Of a stretch of DNA of 64,000 bases, positions 49,950-60,532 are shown in pieces (positions within the stretch are counted from its first letter, which is position 1; each line of letters begins with the position of its first letter). Made by a program: the position numbers and the translations under genes. A model generated the notes under the pieces. That model was given only the letters and a program-made list of their open reading frames with translations. It made no database searches and was not told where the DNA came from. This stretch comes from Rhynchopus euleeides (Eukaryota > Euglenozoa > Diplonemea > Diplonemida > Diplonemidae), in assembly GCA_963210315.1 (NCBI GenBank), contig OY723259.1, forward strand, positions 1,612,001-1,676,000, in the 5' to 3' direction.

Positions 49950-52431
49950 GTAGGGGGTGTAGCGCTTAGCCCCCCTCCACAGTCGGGGTGCCTTGCCGTT
50001 CTTGCCCGCGCCCTTCCCCGCCACCCGGGGTGTGTCGTTGACGTCCTGATCAGCTGCCGCGTCCCCTTGTCCGGCCTCGGCCCCTTTGTTCCCGAGCGCG
50101 GGTTGCTGAGGGGGGGGTAGCTGCTCGGACGCCGGGGGCTGCCCTTCGCCTCCGCATCCGGGGTCAGGCTGCTGCTGCTGCTGCGGTGCGGGCACGGGTG
50201 TATCCCCGGGCGCAGGGGCGGCTGCGGGCGCTGCGGAGGTGGCGGTGGTGGTGTTGTTGTTGCTATCAGACGCGGGGGGTTCGAGGTCAGCGTTGGCTGT
50301 AGGGGCAGGTTGGTCAGCCCCCGCCGGTGGTGGCGCGACTGCCGTTTCAGTCTTGGCCGGCTCCGCTGTTGCCGCCACTGGGGGGGGTGGCGCCGTTGTT
50401 GCTGTTGTTGTTGCTGCCGTTGCCGTTGCATTTGCATGGAGCAGCGCCTCCCTCACCTGCGCATCCTCGCGGATGACCTCTTGCAGGGTCGCCGAGGCCC
50501 TCTCCCGTTCCCTGGAGGTGTCCCTGCCCTCGCGTTTGCGGGCCCGCCGCGGGGAGCGGCACCGGCTCCTGCGCTGCTCACCTGGCCTCCCCCGGGCGGG
50601 CTGGGCATGGTAGTGGTGGTGGAGCTCGGCGAGGTGCGCCCTCGTCTCCTCCGCGACTGCCCGCTGTGATTCAGCGAGCTCGGCGCGCATCCCCTCCAGC
50701 TGCCGCCGCCCGTCCGCCACCATGGCCTGCTGGGCATCGTTGCCCACGCGCTGCCTGCCCAGCTCCTCCCGGAGCTCGCCCAGCTGCTGCTCGCTCGCGG
50801 CCCGCAGGCCTTCCGCAGTCGCTTGCGCTGTCGCCTGCACGTCGGCGAGGGCGGCTGTCAGGCGCGCGTCCGCCTGGGCTTGGCTGAGGCGCCCCTCATC
50901 GGCGACGGCGGCCATACGCGACAGCAGCTCCACCCCCTTCTGCTGCTGCTCGCTCAGCGCGGCCGTGATGCGGGCGACCTCTGCCTGCCCCGCGCTGCTC
51001 ACCCTCCTCTGCTCGTCCTTGAAGGACTTGAGCTCCTTGCGGAGGCCGCTCATCCCCGTCTGCAGGGATTTCGCCTGGAGCTGGGGCAGTGCCTGCTGCG
51101 CCTCCCCCACGCTCCCCTGCAGCCCCAGCATCGCCTCCCGGGCCCCCTGCACCTCCGCGAGCAGGGCGTTGCGGTGCTCCTCGCCCTGGTCGTGGCGGGT
51201 GGCGTGCTGCTGCAGCTGCTCCCGCACTGCCCGGAGGCTCGCCTCCAGCTTCGCCGCCCTCCCGCCGAGGGCCTCACCCCTGCGGCGCTCTTCCCCGAGG
51301 CCGCTCTCCGCGTCCTTGCGCAGGCCAACAAGCAGGCCGCGCAGCTCCCCGTGCACTCGGGCGTGCTCCACGCCCTGCCCCTCCAGCTGCGTCTTCAGCT
51401 CGCGCACAGCCTTCGGCGTGCCAGGCTGAGGGGGGGTCGCGGCGGGACGCTCCTGGAGGTCGTCCAGCTGGCGCTGCTGGGCTGCCAGGCGCTGCAGGAG
51501 CTCATCCTGCCGGGCTTGCTGCTCCCCGAGCTGTTGATGGAGTCGCCGTACCTCGGCGTGCTCCTCCTGCGCGGCTGCCCTCTGCTCCCCAAGCTCCTGT
51601 TGAAGTCGCCGCACTTCGGCGCGCTCCCCTTGCGTGGTCGCTTGCTGGTGGCCTTGTTGTGCAGCGAGTTGTTGCTCAAGGCGCTGCCGTTGCAGGTCCT
51701 GCTGTCTCTGCTGCTCCTTGAGCAGATCATGCAGGCGCTGCACCTCCTGCTGCAGCGCGGGTACGCCGTCCTGCGTGGGGGCACTGGCGCCGGGGTCAGC
51801 TGCGGTGGCGGCGGCGGTGGCTGCGGCGGGGTCATGGCCGAGGGCCACCAGGCGGCGGCCCAGACGCTCCAGGTCCTTCTGGAGCCGCTCCACGCGCTGG
51901 CGGGCCTGCTGCGCGTGTTGCTGCGCAGCCGCTGCGGCGCCACCCCCGCGTCCGGTCTTCCCCAGGTGCGTCCTGGACTTGGCGGCCCGGCCCGCCTTCG
52001 CCGCCGCCTCGCGCTCCTCCCGCACTCTGGCCTGGAGGCCGTCGTACCGCCTCTTGAGGCGGTCCAGCTCCTCTCCCTTCTTCCGCTCCTCCGCCAGCCG
52101 CCGCTTCTCCTCCTCCAGCATCGCCGTGTCCGTGAGGGCCACGGCCTTGCCGTTCACCTGCACCGACCATGTGGGGGGGGTGCCAGAGGGGGGGGGGGCT
52201 GTCCGCGATGACGACGGCTACGCCGTCCTTCGGCTCCTCGACATGCGCCTCCCACTGGAGATGGCGGAGGATGGCGCGGACATGCGCCGCGCGGTACAGG
52301 GGGGGGAGGGGCCCGAGGGTGTATTCCCGGGGTTCGTTGAAAACGAGGGGGGGCAGGGGGGCGGCCTGTTGGCCACCGGCCTGGGGGCCGGTGTTACCGG
52401 AGGAGACCCCGTGGAGGTCGGCCTGTGACAT
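49947..52431 (-). CDS. LINE-2 ORF1, long coiled-coil protein, one frameshift
   Basis: ATG at 52431 opens an N-terminal domain (PPLVFNEPREY..., about 80 residues) similar to the LINE-1 ORF1 N-terminus. That frame leaves the homologous sequence at G-runs on the plus strand (52173-52180 and an 11-G run 52188-52198), and the continuation (QVNGKAVALTDT...) is in the neighbouring frame to TAG at 49947. About 820 aa in total. Residues of about 90-560 are an exceptionally Q/E/A/R-rich coiled coil with repeated LRRLHQQLGEQ-type units; then an Arg/Ser patch (RSRCRSPRRARKREGR) and a Pro/Thr/Ala-rich tail ending RGAKRYTPY. Expected role: RNA binding and RNP assembly. The frameshift could be a homopolymer sequencing error, a real mutation or slippage. 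Confidence 0.75.
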
Positions 52432-54120
52432 CCTGCCCGTGTATCCCTCTCTCCTCCTGTGCGTCCGTGTGTGTGTATATCGTATTCCTTGCTGTCTGTG
52501 TCTGACGTCTTGTTCTGCAGCTGTGAGACGTCGTATGATGCTGATTGCCCTCCGATGCCATCAGCTGCTTTGGAGTCACGAGGGTATTGTGGCTCCCTTC
52601 GGAGGTTGTTGTTGCAGTGCATGTACTGCTTTTGTGTTTGTAGTTTGCCGGATCAGAAAGTCAGGAGAAGCGAATCGCGCGGCGCCCCAGCCCCAGACCC
52701 CAGCCCCTGCCACTTGCCACTTGTGTGCTGCCTTCGTGTGTGCGCCTGTGCCTCCCTGTTCTGCATTTGGTTGCCCTCGCGGGTATCACGATACAGAGCA
52801 GTCCACCCCCTCCCCCCCCCAAAAATCGTTCGCATCATCTTGGCGCCCATTCCTTCCACTTTCTGTGGATGTGTTTGGTATTTCCGAACGGAATTTTCCA
52901 GCGTCAAGACTGATACCTCGCCGTTTTCGAGTCAGTCACTTCCACCGCCGCTGCGATTTGCGTACCGGTAGTTGTGCAGAAATGCTAACATTTAATTTGC
53001 TCTGTGGAACCTGGACTGCACCTTCTGGGATGTGAGTCTGTAGATAGTTGGACAGTTGCAGTACCCATCTGTTAGAAAGCTGAAAGGAACCTTGTCGGGC
53101 GATCAAGGACGACTGAGGGTTCAGTTTGAGTTTAATGTGGTCCAAGGGTACAACAGACATCACTGCTTGCAGATCCCTCTTGCTTGTCCCTCTGGTAACT
53201 TCCAACGGCTCAAACTCCTCGACTTCCTTGGGTGGGCATTTGCCATACCTGACGTAAAACAGTGATGCTTCGTGCTAGTGGTGAACCTGACGTTAGTAAA
53301 GGAAGGGTGCTGCGGCTGTCCACGAGGGGCTCTGATGCCTCCTCACGGTGCCTGGTTGGTCGGTTCAGGTGAAACAGAGCAAATTTAGTGTTAGGGGGAT
53401 GCCTCTGGTCAAGGCCTTTTCACAAAAATTGACCCACGGCGCCGAGTTGGGCCGTTGGTTCCTGGTTGTAGCTCGGTCTACGCCAGGTTCCACACCCCGT
53501 CATCGCAAAACGTACGCATACACAGAGGCAAAACACAACAGCCTCTGTGGTACGGGAGCATGGCGGGAGGAAATTTTGCCTTTTGGTCAAATAGGCACCC
53601 TTTTGTAATCACTTGACCCGCAGGGTGGCTGAGTCTTATCAGACAGGCCGACCTACATGTTGATCAGTGGAACCACACAACCTGTTCAACCTGCCCCCGG
53701 GGTGGCTGAGTCCACCCCTGCCGTAGCGTAAGATAAGCCTACGTCGACCCTCGTCGTCCTCTTCGTCGTCCTAGGACTGTGGAGTTCAGCAACCAGGAGG
53801 ATGCGGAACTGCTGTGAGCTGCACACTCTCTTGACACACCTGCACGTATCTGCGTTACACTCGTGGTAACCCCGAACCCTGTATTTATACAGGAGACTTC
53901 CATCTGGGACAGTTTCTGTTCCAGATGAGCTTTGACAGTGGTAGCCATCTTTGCTATGGAGCCATCGTCATTGCTATCGTCGTCACTCGGACCCATGAGC
54001 AGTGGATACAATTGGTGTGGAAGGAGAGGGTGCGGTTCTGGATCAGCAGGTCTGAATCTGAAACTGGGGACTGAAAGCCATAGGTCTGAGATGACCTCGG
54101 TCCAAGCGACCTGAGACTGA
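52432..54120. other. LINE-2 5' flank and remainder of the hAT-like element
   Basis: No confident gene. Two CAGGGTGGCTGAGTC-like boxes lie near 53625 and 53697. A short acidic minus-strand peptide (about 54000-53890, MGPSDDDSNDDGS...) may be a relic exon. The LINE-2 5' UTR boundary is undetermined. Confidence 0.4.
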
Positions 54121-54124
54121 GAAC

Positions 54125-54235
54125 CCCCGGGATTCCCGGCCGGACCCCGGCCGGACCCGGCCGGGATTTCAAAATCCCGGTCCCGGGCCCGGAATTTCCG
54201 GGCCCGGCCGGGGTTTCCCGGGATCCTGCCGGGGG
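54125..54235. repeat. CCCGGG palindrome array, right subterminal
   Basis: Counterpart of 40597-40760 at the other end of the hAT-like element. Confidence 0.85.
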
Positions 54236-54433
54236 GCAAACCGTGAATAAATGGGTTGACGCTTGGTCCAGGCTTGAATGGCAACCCAGTTCCACTGGGT
54301 CGACGCTCCAAGCCTCGACCAAGCGTCAACCCAGTCCACTGGGTCGACGCTGGGTCGACGCTTTTTTATGGGGGGGGAAACCCAAAATCACTGGGTCGAC
54401 GGTCGACGCTTAGCGACATGCCTGTTGTGTTGC

Positions 54434-54824
54434 TGGGGTTGGGGGGGGGGGGAGGCTAAGAGCGCAACAACTGAGTCGGCTGTTGAGCCCCCGCCCCCAT
54501 CCGCCCGATCTAATTGAATGAATTCAAACGTTAGGGAGGACCCCTCGCTACCAGTCACGGATCGTCACAGTTTGTCAGTCAGTCACAGGGGCGTTTTGGC
54601 TGGCCCGGAGAAAAGGGTGAATTGAGAACAGGACAATCAACACCATCCTGTGGCCGCCTGCGGCCGGAGACAGGCGGCTGCGACGAGCCTGAAGGTGCGA
54701 TGCATCTGCCCACCCCACACCCACACCAAGGCCGGTGCCTCTGGTTGATCCGCCTTGCAAATTGCACGCCCACCCACCCACCCACACCCCACAAAACAGG
54801 CGCCTGTCCTTCCTGGACAGCGTC
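54434..54824. other. Leader region of the second helicase copy
   Basis: The last 110 bp, before the ATG, are recognisably related to the leader of the 36677 helicase (TTGATCC, TTGCA, CAGGCGCC, CCTTCCTGG in the same order), so the duplication included upstream sequence. Confidence 0.6.
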
Positions 54825-57374
54825 ATGTCTGCCCCACCAATGATGGTACAGAGGGTTCTGAGTCTGTTGCGCAGTGCCGCGCAGAGCATCTCCACACCGC
54901 CGCCCGAGCCCGTGAGATCACTCAAGCCCCCCGTGGAGCCTCTGAAATCGTTGACGCTGATGCACCACATCTGCCACACACCGCCGGATGCGATTGCAAA
55001 TAGGGAGGTCTCGCTGCCACCGCCGATGCAGCACGACTATGACCTGCCGAGGAAGAAGACTTACTTTTCGCAGTTCTTCCCCTGCATTCTCGCAGAGGCC
55101 TATGAGCAGATTGCGTCGCGCTGGGACAGCATCTCATTTGACGCGGTGATCACCCGGACGAAGGCGTGCAAGGTGAAGGCGAAGGACCACAAGGCGAAGA
55201 CCTTCACGCTGTTCTTCACTTCGGACACACCCCCTCCGAAGTTTGACTACCCCCTGGTGCGGGTGGTGGTGCATCTGGAGCACGCCGCCCTCCCTGGAGG
55301 TGGTGTGATGGGCATGCTCGACAGTATTTACCCCCAGATGGATGGGAACAAGGGCGGGTCGCAGGGCAGCCTCACGGTGTTCTCCTCCACGGTGCCGGGC
55401 ACATGGGTCCCCGTCTCCATCAACGCCGATAAGAAGATCAGCTTCAAAGCCCTCGGCTCGCTGGTGCCGGCGGAACGGATGGCTGACGCCTGCACCGGAC
55501 GCGTAATCTCGCCGCACGTCTTCGATACCTTGGGTGGAATCAGCTCGGAACGCCGTGCTGCAGGCCAGGGCAAGGATCTGGTCAGTGTGGATCCACGTGC
55601 CCTGCAGGCCCGCCTCGAGCGTAAAACCAAAATATATTGCAAAAGCCTCAACCGGGGCCAGAATGCCGCAATTCATCTCATGCACACAACCACGCATCCG
55701 ATCATCGTCGTGGAAGGCCCTCCTGGGACAGGCAAGACAATGACAGTTGTCGAGCTTATCCACCAGACTGACCCAAAGCCGGAGTGTAAAACCCTGGTGA
55801 CAGGTCCGAGCAACAAAGCTGTGCAGACGGATGCCGAGCGCTTCCTCCAGAAGTACGGCAAGGCCTATGAGGAGAAGCGGCTGTCAGTGTGCCTGCTGGG
55901 TGTGGCGGACAAGCTGCCGGAGTCGCTACAAGGCATCTCTGTGGACTACCTCAGCAGCCAGCTGCAGAGGTGGCTGAAGCGTGCGAAGGTTTCCACGAAG
56001 CTGGAGGAGGGGCTTGACGCCCTGCACAGCCGGTACAACGATGAGATCCGCCCCTGGATTATGAGGTTGGCGCCCTCCCTCGAGGTTCCCTCTCTGGCCG
56101 AACCCGACCAGACTCTCGAGAAGAAAAAGGAAAAGCTGAGAAAGGTGATCAAAACATTATCCAAGGTGGATATCAAGGAATCCTGCCTGTCAGAGGCAGC
56201 TGTCGTCTTCGCAACCCTGGTGTCATCGGGGCGTCGCACAGTGCGCCAGGCCCTGAAGTTGCAAAAGAAGCCTTCGGAAGGTCGCGCGGAAGAAGGAAAA
56301 AAAGGGTGCCAACCGGAGCTCGCGCGGAGGAAGAAGAAGAAGAAGAAGAGTGTCAAGGTCGGACACCTCATCATCGACGAGGCGGCACAGGCGCTGGAGA
56401 CGGAGGCGCTGATAGCGCTGGGGGCCCACCCCGACCGGGTTGTTGTCGTGGGTGACGTGCGGCAGCTGCCGCCGTGCATCCTCTCGAAGGAGGCGTCTGC
56501 GTATGACTTCTTTGCGACATCCTTCATGGCGCGTGTGCTGCAGCGGGGGTGTCCCTCTATCCTGCTGGAAGAGCAGTACCGCATGCACCCCGACATCCAG
56601 CGCTTCCCCAGCGAAACATTCTACGGTGGCAGGCTGCGCCCGGGTAAGAGTGTGCTCCAGAGGACCTGGCGCTACCCCGATGGTGCACCGCAGTATATGC
56701 AGCCCTTCTCCTTCATCAACATCCAGGGTGCGGAGCGGGCGCATCACGGGCATTCGATGAGCAACATGGCGGAGGCGGACGCGCTGTGTGCCATTGTGGC
56801 AGAGCTGCGTGCGCTGGAGACGCCGCAGCGGAAGCTGAACGCCTGCATCATCGCAACCTACCGCGGGCAGGTGAACCTCATCAACCAGCGCCTGATGTGC
56901 CTCCCGGATGGGACAGGGGGCATCCGCGTCAGCACGGTGGACAGCTTCCAGGGCGACGAGTGTGACATCGTGCTGGTGTCCCTGGTGCGGGCCAACCCCG
57001 GGGGGTCAATCGGCTTCCTCCAGGATACGCGCCGGCTGAACGTTTTGCTGACGCGTGCGAAGCACTCCCTCATTGTGATAGGCAATGCGGAGACCCTGGA
57101 GCAGAGCGGGTCTGATCCTTTCGTGTCGCTGGTGCGGGGTGCACGTGAGAGTGGCACGCTGTTCCCCGCCTCCGCACTGCAGGAGAGGGCCACGGCGGGC
57201 GCCGCACAGCCGCACACCCATCAGCAGCATTACCCTCCTAATGCGGGCAGTGATTGTGGTGTCGGTGGCACCGAGAACATTGCCCGCCAAAAGTTGAGCC
57301 TACCATGTGTGGAGAAGGGCGTCAATGGGACAGAATTGGTCTGTGCAGGAGCCTACAGGCCCGCTCCTTTTTAG
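54825..57374 (+). CDS. UPF1/SEN1-type helicase paralogue, shorter (849 aa)
   Basis: The start is the ATG at 54825, which aligns with the start of the 36677 copy; the upstream open frame is non-conserved leader. All helicase motifs are intact: GPPGTGKTMT, DEAAQALETE, GDVRQLPP, LEEQYRMHPDIQRFPSE, VDSFQGDECDIV, RRLNVLLTRAKHSL. Relative to copy 1 it lacks about 60 N-terminal residues (the region after the first Arg-Val block), has a diverged Lys-rich insert before motif II, and lost the Q/G/R-rich tail, which is replaced by a short unrelated end with a TAG stop 27 bp before a transposon. Probably still an ATPase, but it may have lost the RNA-binding tail. Copy-specific changes are concentrated outside the motifs, suggesting some selection. 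Confidence 0.88.
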   Translation: MSAPPMMVQRVLSLLRSAAQSISTPPPEPVRSLKPPVEPLKSLTLMHHICHTPPDAIANREVSLPPPMQHDYDLPRKKTYFSQFFPCILAEAYEQIASRWDSISFDAVITRTKACKVKAKDHKAKTFTLFFTSDTPPPKFDYPLVRVVVHLEHAALPGGGVMGMLDSIYPQMDGNKGGSQGSLTVFSSTVPGTWVPVSINADKKISFKALGSLVPAERMADACTGRVISPHVFDTLGGISSERRAAGQGKDLVSVDPRALQARLERKTKIYCKSLNRGQNAAIHLMHTTTHPIIVVEGPPGTGKTMTVVELIHQTDPKPECKTLVTGPSNKAVQTDAERFLQKYGKAYEEKRLSVCLLGVADKLPESLQGISVDYLSSQLQRWLKRAKVSTKLEEGLDALHSRYNDEIRPWIMRLAPSLEVPSLAEPDQTLEKKKEKLRKVIKTLSKVDIKESCLSEAAVVFATLVSSGRRTVRQALKLQKKPSEGRAEEGKKGCQPELARRKKKKKKSVKVGHLIIDEAAQALETEALIALGAHPDRVVVVGDVRQLPPCILSKEASAYDFFATSFMARVLQRGCPSILLEEQYRMHPDIQRFPSETFYGGRLRPGKSVLQRTWRYPDGAPQYMQPFSFINIQGAERAHHGHSMSNMAEADALCAIVAELRALETPQRKLNACIIATYRGQVNLINQRLMCLPDGTGGIRVSTVDSFQGDECDIVLVSLVRANPGGSIGFLQDTRRLNVLLTRAKHSLIVIGNAETLEQSGSDPFVSLVRGARESGTLFPASALQERATAGAAQPHTHQQHYPPNAGSDCGVGGTENIARQKLSLPCVEKGVNGTELVCAGAYRPAPF

Positions 57375-57929
57375 TGGGCTCTTAATTGGATAATTTGTAT
57401 TAACCCGGGTTCCTATTTAGTGAATATATATTAATTTTTCGCACCGCAAATTTTGTCGAATAATTACAGGGGGGGGTCAAATAAACGTACTTAGTACTAC
57501 TATTCGGCGAACGCGCGGGCCTAAATCGACCTCGCCAGAAAATTAATAAATAGTTTGCGAGCGAATAGACGTACTAAGTACGTCTATTCAACTTTTCCTA
57601 AAAACGCTGTTTGCAGGGGCTCTGCGGGGCTGTTTGGTCCACCAGGGGCGCGCTGGTCACTGCTGTCGTCCGTCTCTCACTTCTTCTGCCTTCCGGTCGA
57701 GTATCCGCTCTGTTCTCGTCCTACCACTCGCCCCTCATTTGGTTTCGTACCGTTTTGATTTGTATTGCCCCCCCCCCCTCTGGTGCCCCCCTGGTTGACA
57801 TTCTTGTTGAGTTAGTGAAAGCATACACAGTTCATCAGAGCTGTCAGCTTCACTGTCGGTGGTTGGTTGGTGCGTTGATGCTTAAAAAAAAGATGTGAAA
57901 AAGGCAAGCCACAACCAGCACGCCCCAAC

Positions 57930-59816
57930 TTACTTCTTCTTCAAGTTCTTGGGCTTGCTGGGGCAAGTCTGCATGTTGTGCCCAGGCTTCCTACACCCTT
58001 TGCAGAGCCTGCGGTGTTTGTTGGGAGTCTGGGTGGTCGGGGACGCTGCGCGCTTCTTTTCGGAGGACTGGGAGGACTGGGAAGGCTGTGTCTGTGTGAG
58101 AGAGTTCACACGAACCGGCTTCGCCCATGCCAAGATGCTTGACTGTTGGGTTGGCTGAGACACAACTTTCTTTTGGGTGGACTGCTTCTCTGTGCTCTCT
58201 TTTGCCTTCCCGTCCAACCCAGGTTCAAGGTCCGCACCACCAGCCTCAGGGGATGTTTCTGTGCTTGGTGCGAAGGTGAGGTCCGGACAAAGGGAGCTCT
58301 TCACGAACCCGTCCTCCTCACCCGACACCTTCAGCACGTACCCCATATCCCGCAAGCGCTGGGCTACCACCTCCCCCCTCACACTTTCCACCGACTTTCC
58401 CCAAACAGCTCCAACAGAGGTGCACATGGCCTCGCGGTACCACCTCTCTGTGAAGCGACAATCCTGGCGAAAACCTTCGGCTGTTGATTTCTTTATCTCG
58501 AGACGGGCTTTGTCCTTGAGCCCTTCCAGGTGAGTGTGGAAGGCAGCCTTGAATGGTGCAAATGCATGCACATCAAGGTACTGCACTGTTCCTGTCAACC
58601 CACCTGGAATGACCGCTGACTTCGCCCCCGTCTTCCTGTGCAAGTACGCAACATTTTTTGGTGCAATGTGTGTTGTCGCCGAGTCATAAATGACAAGCAC
58701 GTTTTTGTTTTTGCAAATGGGGGCCAAGACGCTGTCAATCCACCACCGCCACTCGGCTTCTTTGACCCAGCCGGTTTTCTGGAAAGTACAGTTACTGGGG
58801 GGGGGCAAATACAAGGGTATACTCTTCTATTCACCGTGCCAGCTTACGTAATTCAGGGTTTTCAAAAAATTGTTTTTTAGCTGAAAAGTTGTCTAGTATG
58901 CAAATACAAGAGTATATACTCTTGTATTTGCATACTAGAAATGTGGCCTCCGGGTGGGCCCTCATGGGGCAGCGGCGCCGAAGAGACAATACGAGCGTCC
59001 TCTTGGCCTTTCCCACCCCGAGGCGACTCCCACCAGACCGTGACGACTCCAGACAGGAGGCCCACTGGCCTGGGGGGGGTCATTGGAAGTACAAAATATG
59101 ATGAAAACCCCACAAAAGTTCTTCAAAAGTCTAGTATGCAAATACAAGAGTATACTCTTGTATTTGCTCGGTGAACTTTGTAAAATCGCGATTTCTGGAG
59201 TACTCTTGTATTAGCATATACCCTTGTATTTGCATATACTCTTGTATTTGCCCCCCCCCCCCCCAGTAACCCCCGAGTCTTTGTGAATCTGATGCTCCTC
59301 CTTCTTTATCCTCTCGCCCGCACCTTTAAAAACGATCGACTGCTTTGTCGCAAGAATGGTCCTGTCTTTCACACTGAACGTGACAGCACCAATCAACGTG
59401 GCAAATCTATTTTTTCCAGCATCGGTATCGACCACGATGTTGGTGTCAGTGGTGTAGCACAACAGTTTGTCCCTGCGGGTAGAGCTCTTGTACAAGGCAG
59501 ACTCATCCACATTCACAACCAGGTCAAAAGTACCAAAGGGGTTGTGCAGCAGCTCGGACCCGATGGAGAGGCGTCTGATGGTGGACCAGAAGCTGTGCAA
59601 CTGGACCCGGGCTTTTTCAAGAGAAAGCTTGGCAATGCGCGAAGTACGAAATTGAAACTTGTTTCTCCTGGCCCAACCGTCGATCCACTCCACCGAAGCC
59701 TGGAAGCCTTTCGGGAAGGGAACAAAGGACATGGCAAGCTCCTTGATTTTGCGGCGCGTCGTTGGCAAGTCGTTCTTCCGCCGTTCTCCCACTTCTTTAA
59801 GCACGTGGGCCTCCAC
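57930..59816 (-). pseudogene. Pogo/Tc1-type DDE transposase of element B, split by D
   Basis: N-terminal piece 59816-59269: basic helical region with a CENP-B-type HTH (WIDGWARRNKFQFRTSRIAK) and the first catalytic Asp in VVNVDESALYK. C-terminal piece 58792-57930: second Asp in LVIYDSATTH, then the typical VIPGGLTGTVQYLDVHAFAPF block with the third acidic position, and a CKGCRKPGHNMQTC zinc knuckle near the end. Element D (472 bp plus TA) separates them; the two pieces are in register when D is ignored. The 5' start is unclear, and a one-base shift may exist near 59830. With D present the enzyme is not made intact. Confidence 0.88.
58795..59266. mobile_element. Element D, 472-bp non-autonomous insert in element B
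   Basis: Ends CTGGGGGGGGGCAAATACAAG-like and complement, with TA at both junctions. The interior carries further inverted GCAAATACAAGAGTATA units, including perfect palindromes at 58893-58938 (46 bp) and about 59135-59168, which look like ends of smaller nested copies. The TIR resembles that of A and B (TACnGGGGGGG-CAAATA), so it is probably in the same superfamily. Confidence 0.85.
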
Positions 59817-60532
59817 CTCAGGAAAGAAACACGACCTCCCCCTCCCCGCCTTTCTTTTGGCATGTGTTTTTCCGCAGCTGGTCCTCGAAGGCTACATCTA
59901 TGGTGAGGTGTGTCTGGGGCCATCCGTCCACATCTTCTCGTTGGTGGTAGGGACTGCGGACGCCGTAGATGAGGAGTCGTTTAATGCGCGCCGCTCTTCA
60001 GCAGTGATTTTGACGCCTCTGGACCCCAGGAGTTTGCGGGTTTCCGGGTTTGCGGTCTTCAGCAGTGGTTCTGATGCCTCTGGACCGCAGGAGTTTGCGG
60101 GTTCGCTGGTTTCCCGTCCGTATGTGTCTGAGGGGGGATGCCCCGATTCCCTTCGTCACGACATATCTTTGAGCGTAGGTCACTTCCCCCCTCTACGGAC
60201 CCCGTGCACCCTGGTTCCCCTAAGTGGCACCAATAGACCCCGTTGTCCCCATTCCTTGCCCCAAAGTTTGCAGATTTGTGTGTCTCCAAAAAGAAAATCT
60301 CAAAAAAAACGAAAAATTTCCCCCAAAAAAAGGGTGAAAAGTAAGTACTACTATTCAACGGCCCAACGTGCCCCAGAGCCCCAAAAAAATAAGTACTACT
60401 ATTCGGCTAAGTACTACTATTCAACTAAGTACGTTTATTTGACCCCCCCCTGTAATTATTTTTTGCGGCGGTCCCTCCGACGGTACGGTATTGGTCGTGC
60501 GAGAAGTGCATAAGACACACGGAGTTCCTCGG

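Larger units (their letters stand above)
43884..52431 (-). mobile_element. LINE-2: OTU-bearing APE-type non-LTR retrotransposon
   Basis: Coding core of a large minus-strand LINE: ORF1 (52431 to 49947, one frameshift) and ORF2 (49943 to 43884), in the same frame and separated by a single TAG. OTU protease, APE endonuclease, RT and archaeal-type RNase H together recall the RandI/Dualen lineage described in Chlamydomonas, but I see no restriction-like second endonuclease, so the affinity is tentative. It lies inside the hAT-like element and is the most recent insertion there. Confidence 0.88.
40581..54245 (+). mobile_element. hAT-like transposon carrying LINE-2 (13.7 kb)
   Basis: Ends CACGGTTTGCCCCCCGG (40581) and its complement (54245) are followed inward by dense CCCGGGATCCCGGG-type palindromes (40597-40760 and 54125-54235). 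The flanks AATAAAAT and AATAAATG derive from the single AATAAAT of the target, so the TSD is about 7-8 bp with a one-base change. It encodes a hAT-like transposase (41221-43794). LINE-2 occupies 43884-52431 and is the youngest layer. Confidence 0.85.
39920..54424 (-). mobile_element. CAGGC-terminus transposon split by a 13.7-kb insertion
   Basis: Halves 39920-40580 and 54246-54424 together equal the 19392-20255 element in reverse orientation. TIRs are CAGGCCTGTCGCTAA (left) and the complement of CAGGCATGTCGCTAA (right). A perfect 9-bp TSD, TTGTGTTGC, flanks the whole 14.5 kb (39911-39919, 54425-54433). The split falls in the AATAAAT between two subterminal motifs that are contiguous at 19560-19575. 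Everything between the halves arrived later. Confidence 0.93.
57467..60452 (-). mobile_element. Pogo-like element B (full-length, itself interrupted)
   Basis: TIRs CAGGGGGGGGTCAAATAAAC and complement, with TA on each side (57465-57466, 60453-60454). Encodes a minus-strand DDE transposase in two pieces split by element D (58795-59266). Subterminal CGTACTTAGTACTACTATTC-type repeats are present at both ends. Element A at 26981 is its deletion derivative, nearly identical in the shared parts. Confidence 0.93.

Noticed and set aside
50823-52211. 462-aa plus-strand ORF opposite LINE-2 ORF1
   Set aside because: Leu/His/Gln-rich shadow of the coiled-coil ORF1 on the other strand; no independent domain.
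53620-53720. Two GGGTGGCTGAGTC boxes suggesting a tRNA-derived SINE
   Set aside because: No convincing B box at the right distance and no 3' tail or TSD.
40581-54245. LINE-2 as cargo native to the hAT-like element
   Set aside because: LINE-2 has its own complete two-ORF structure in opposite orientation directly after the transposase; independent later insertion is simpler, though its TSD was not identified.
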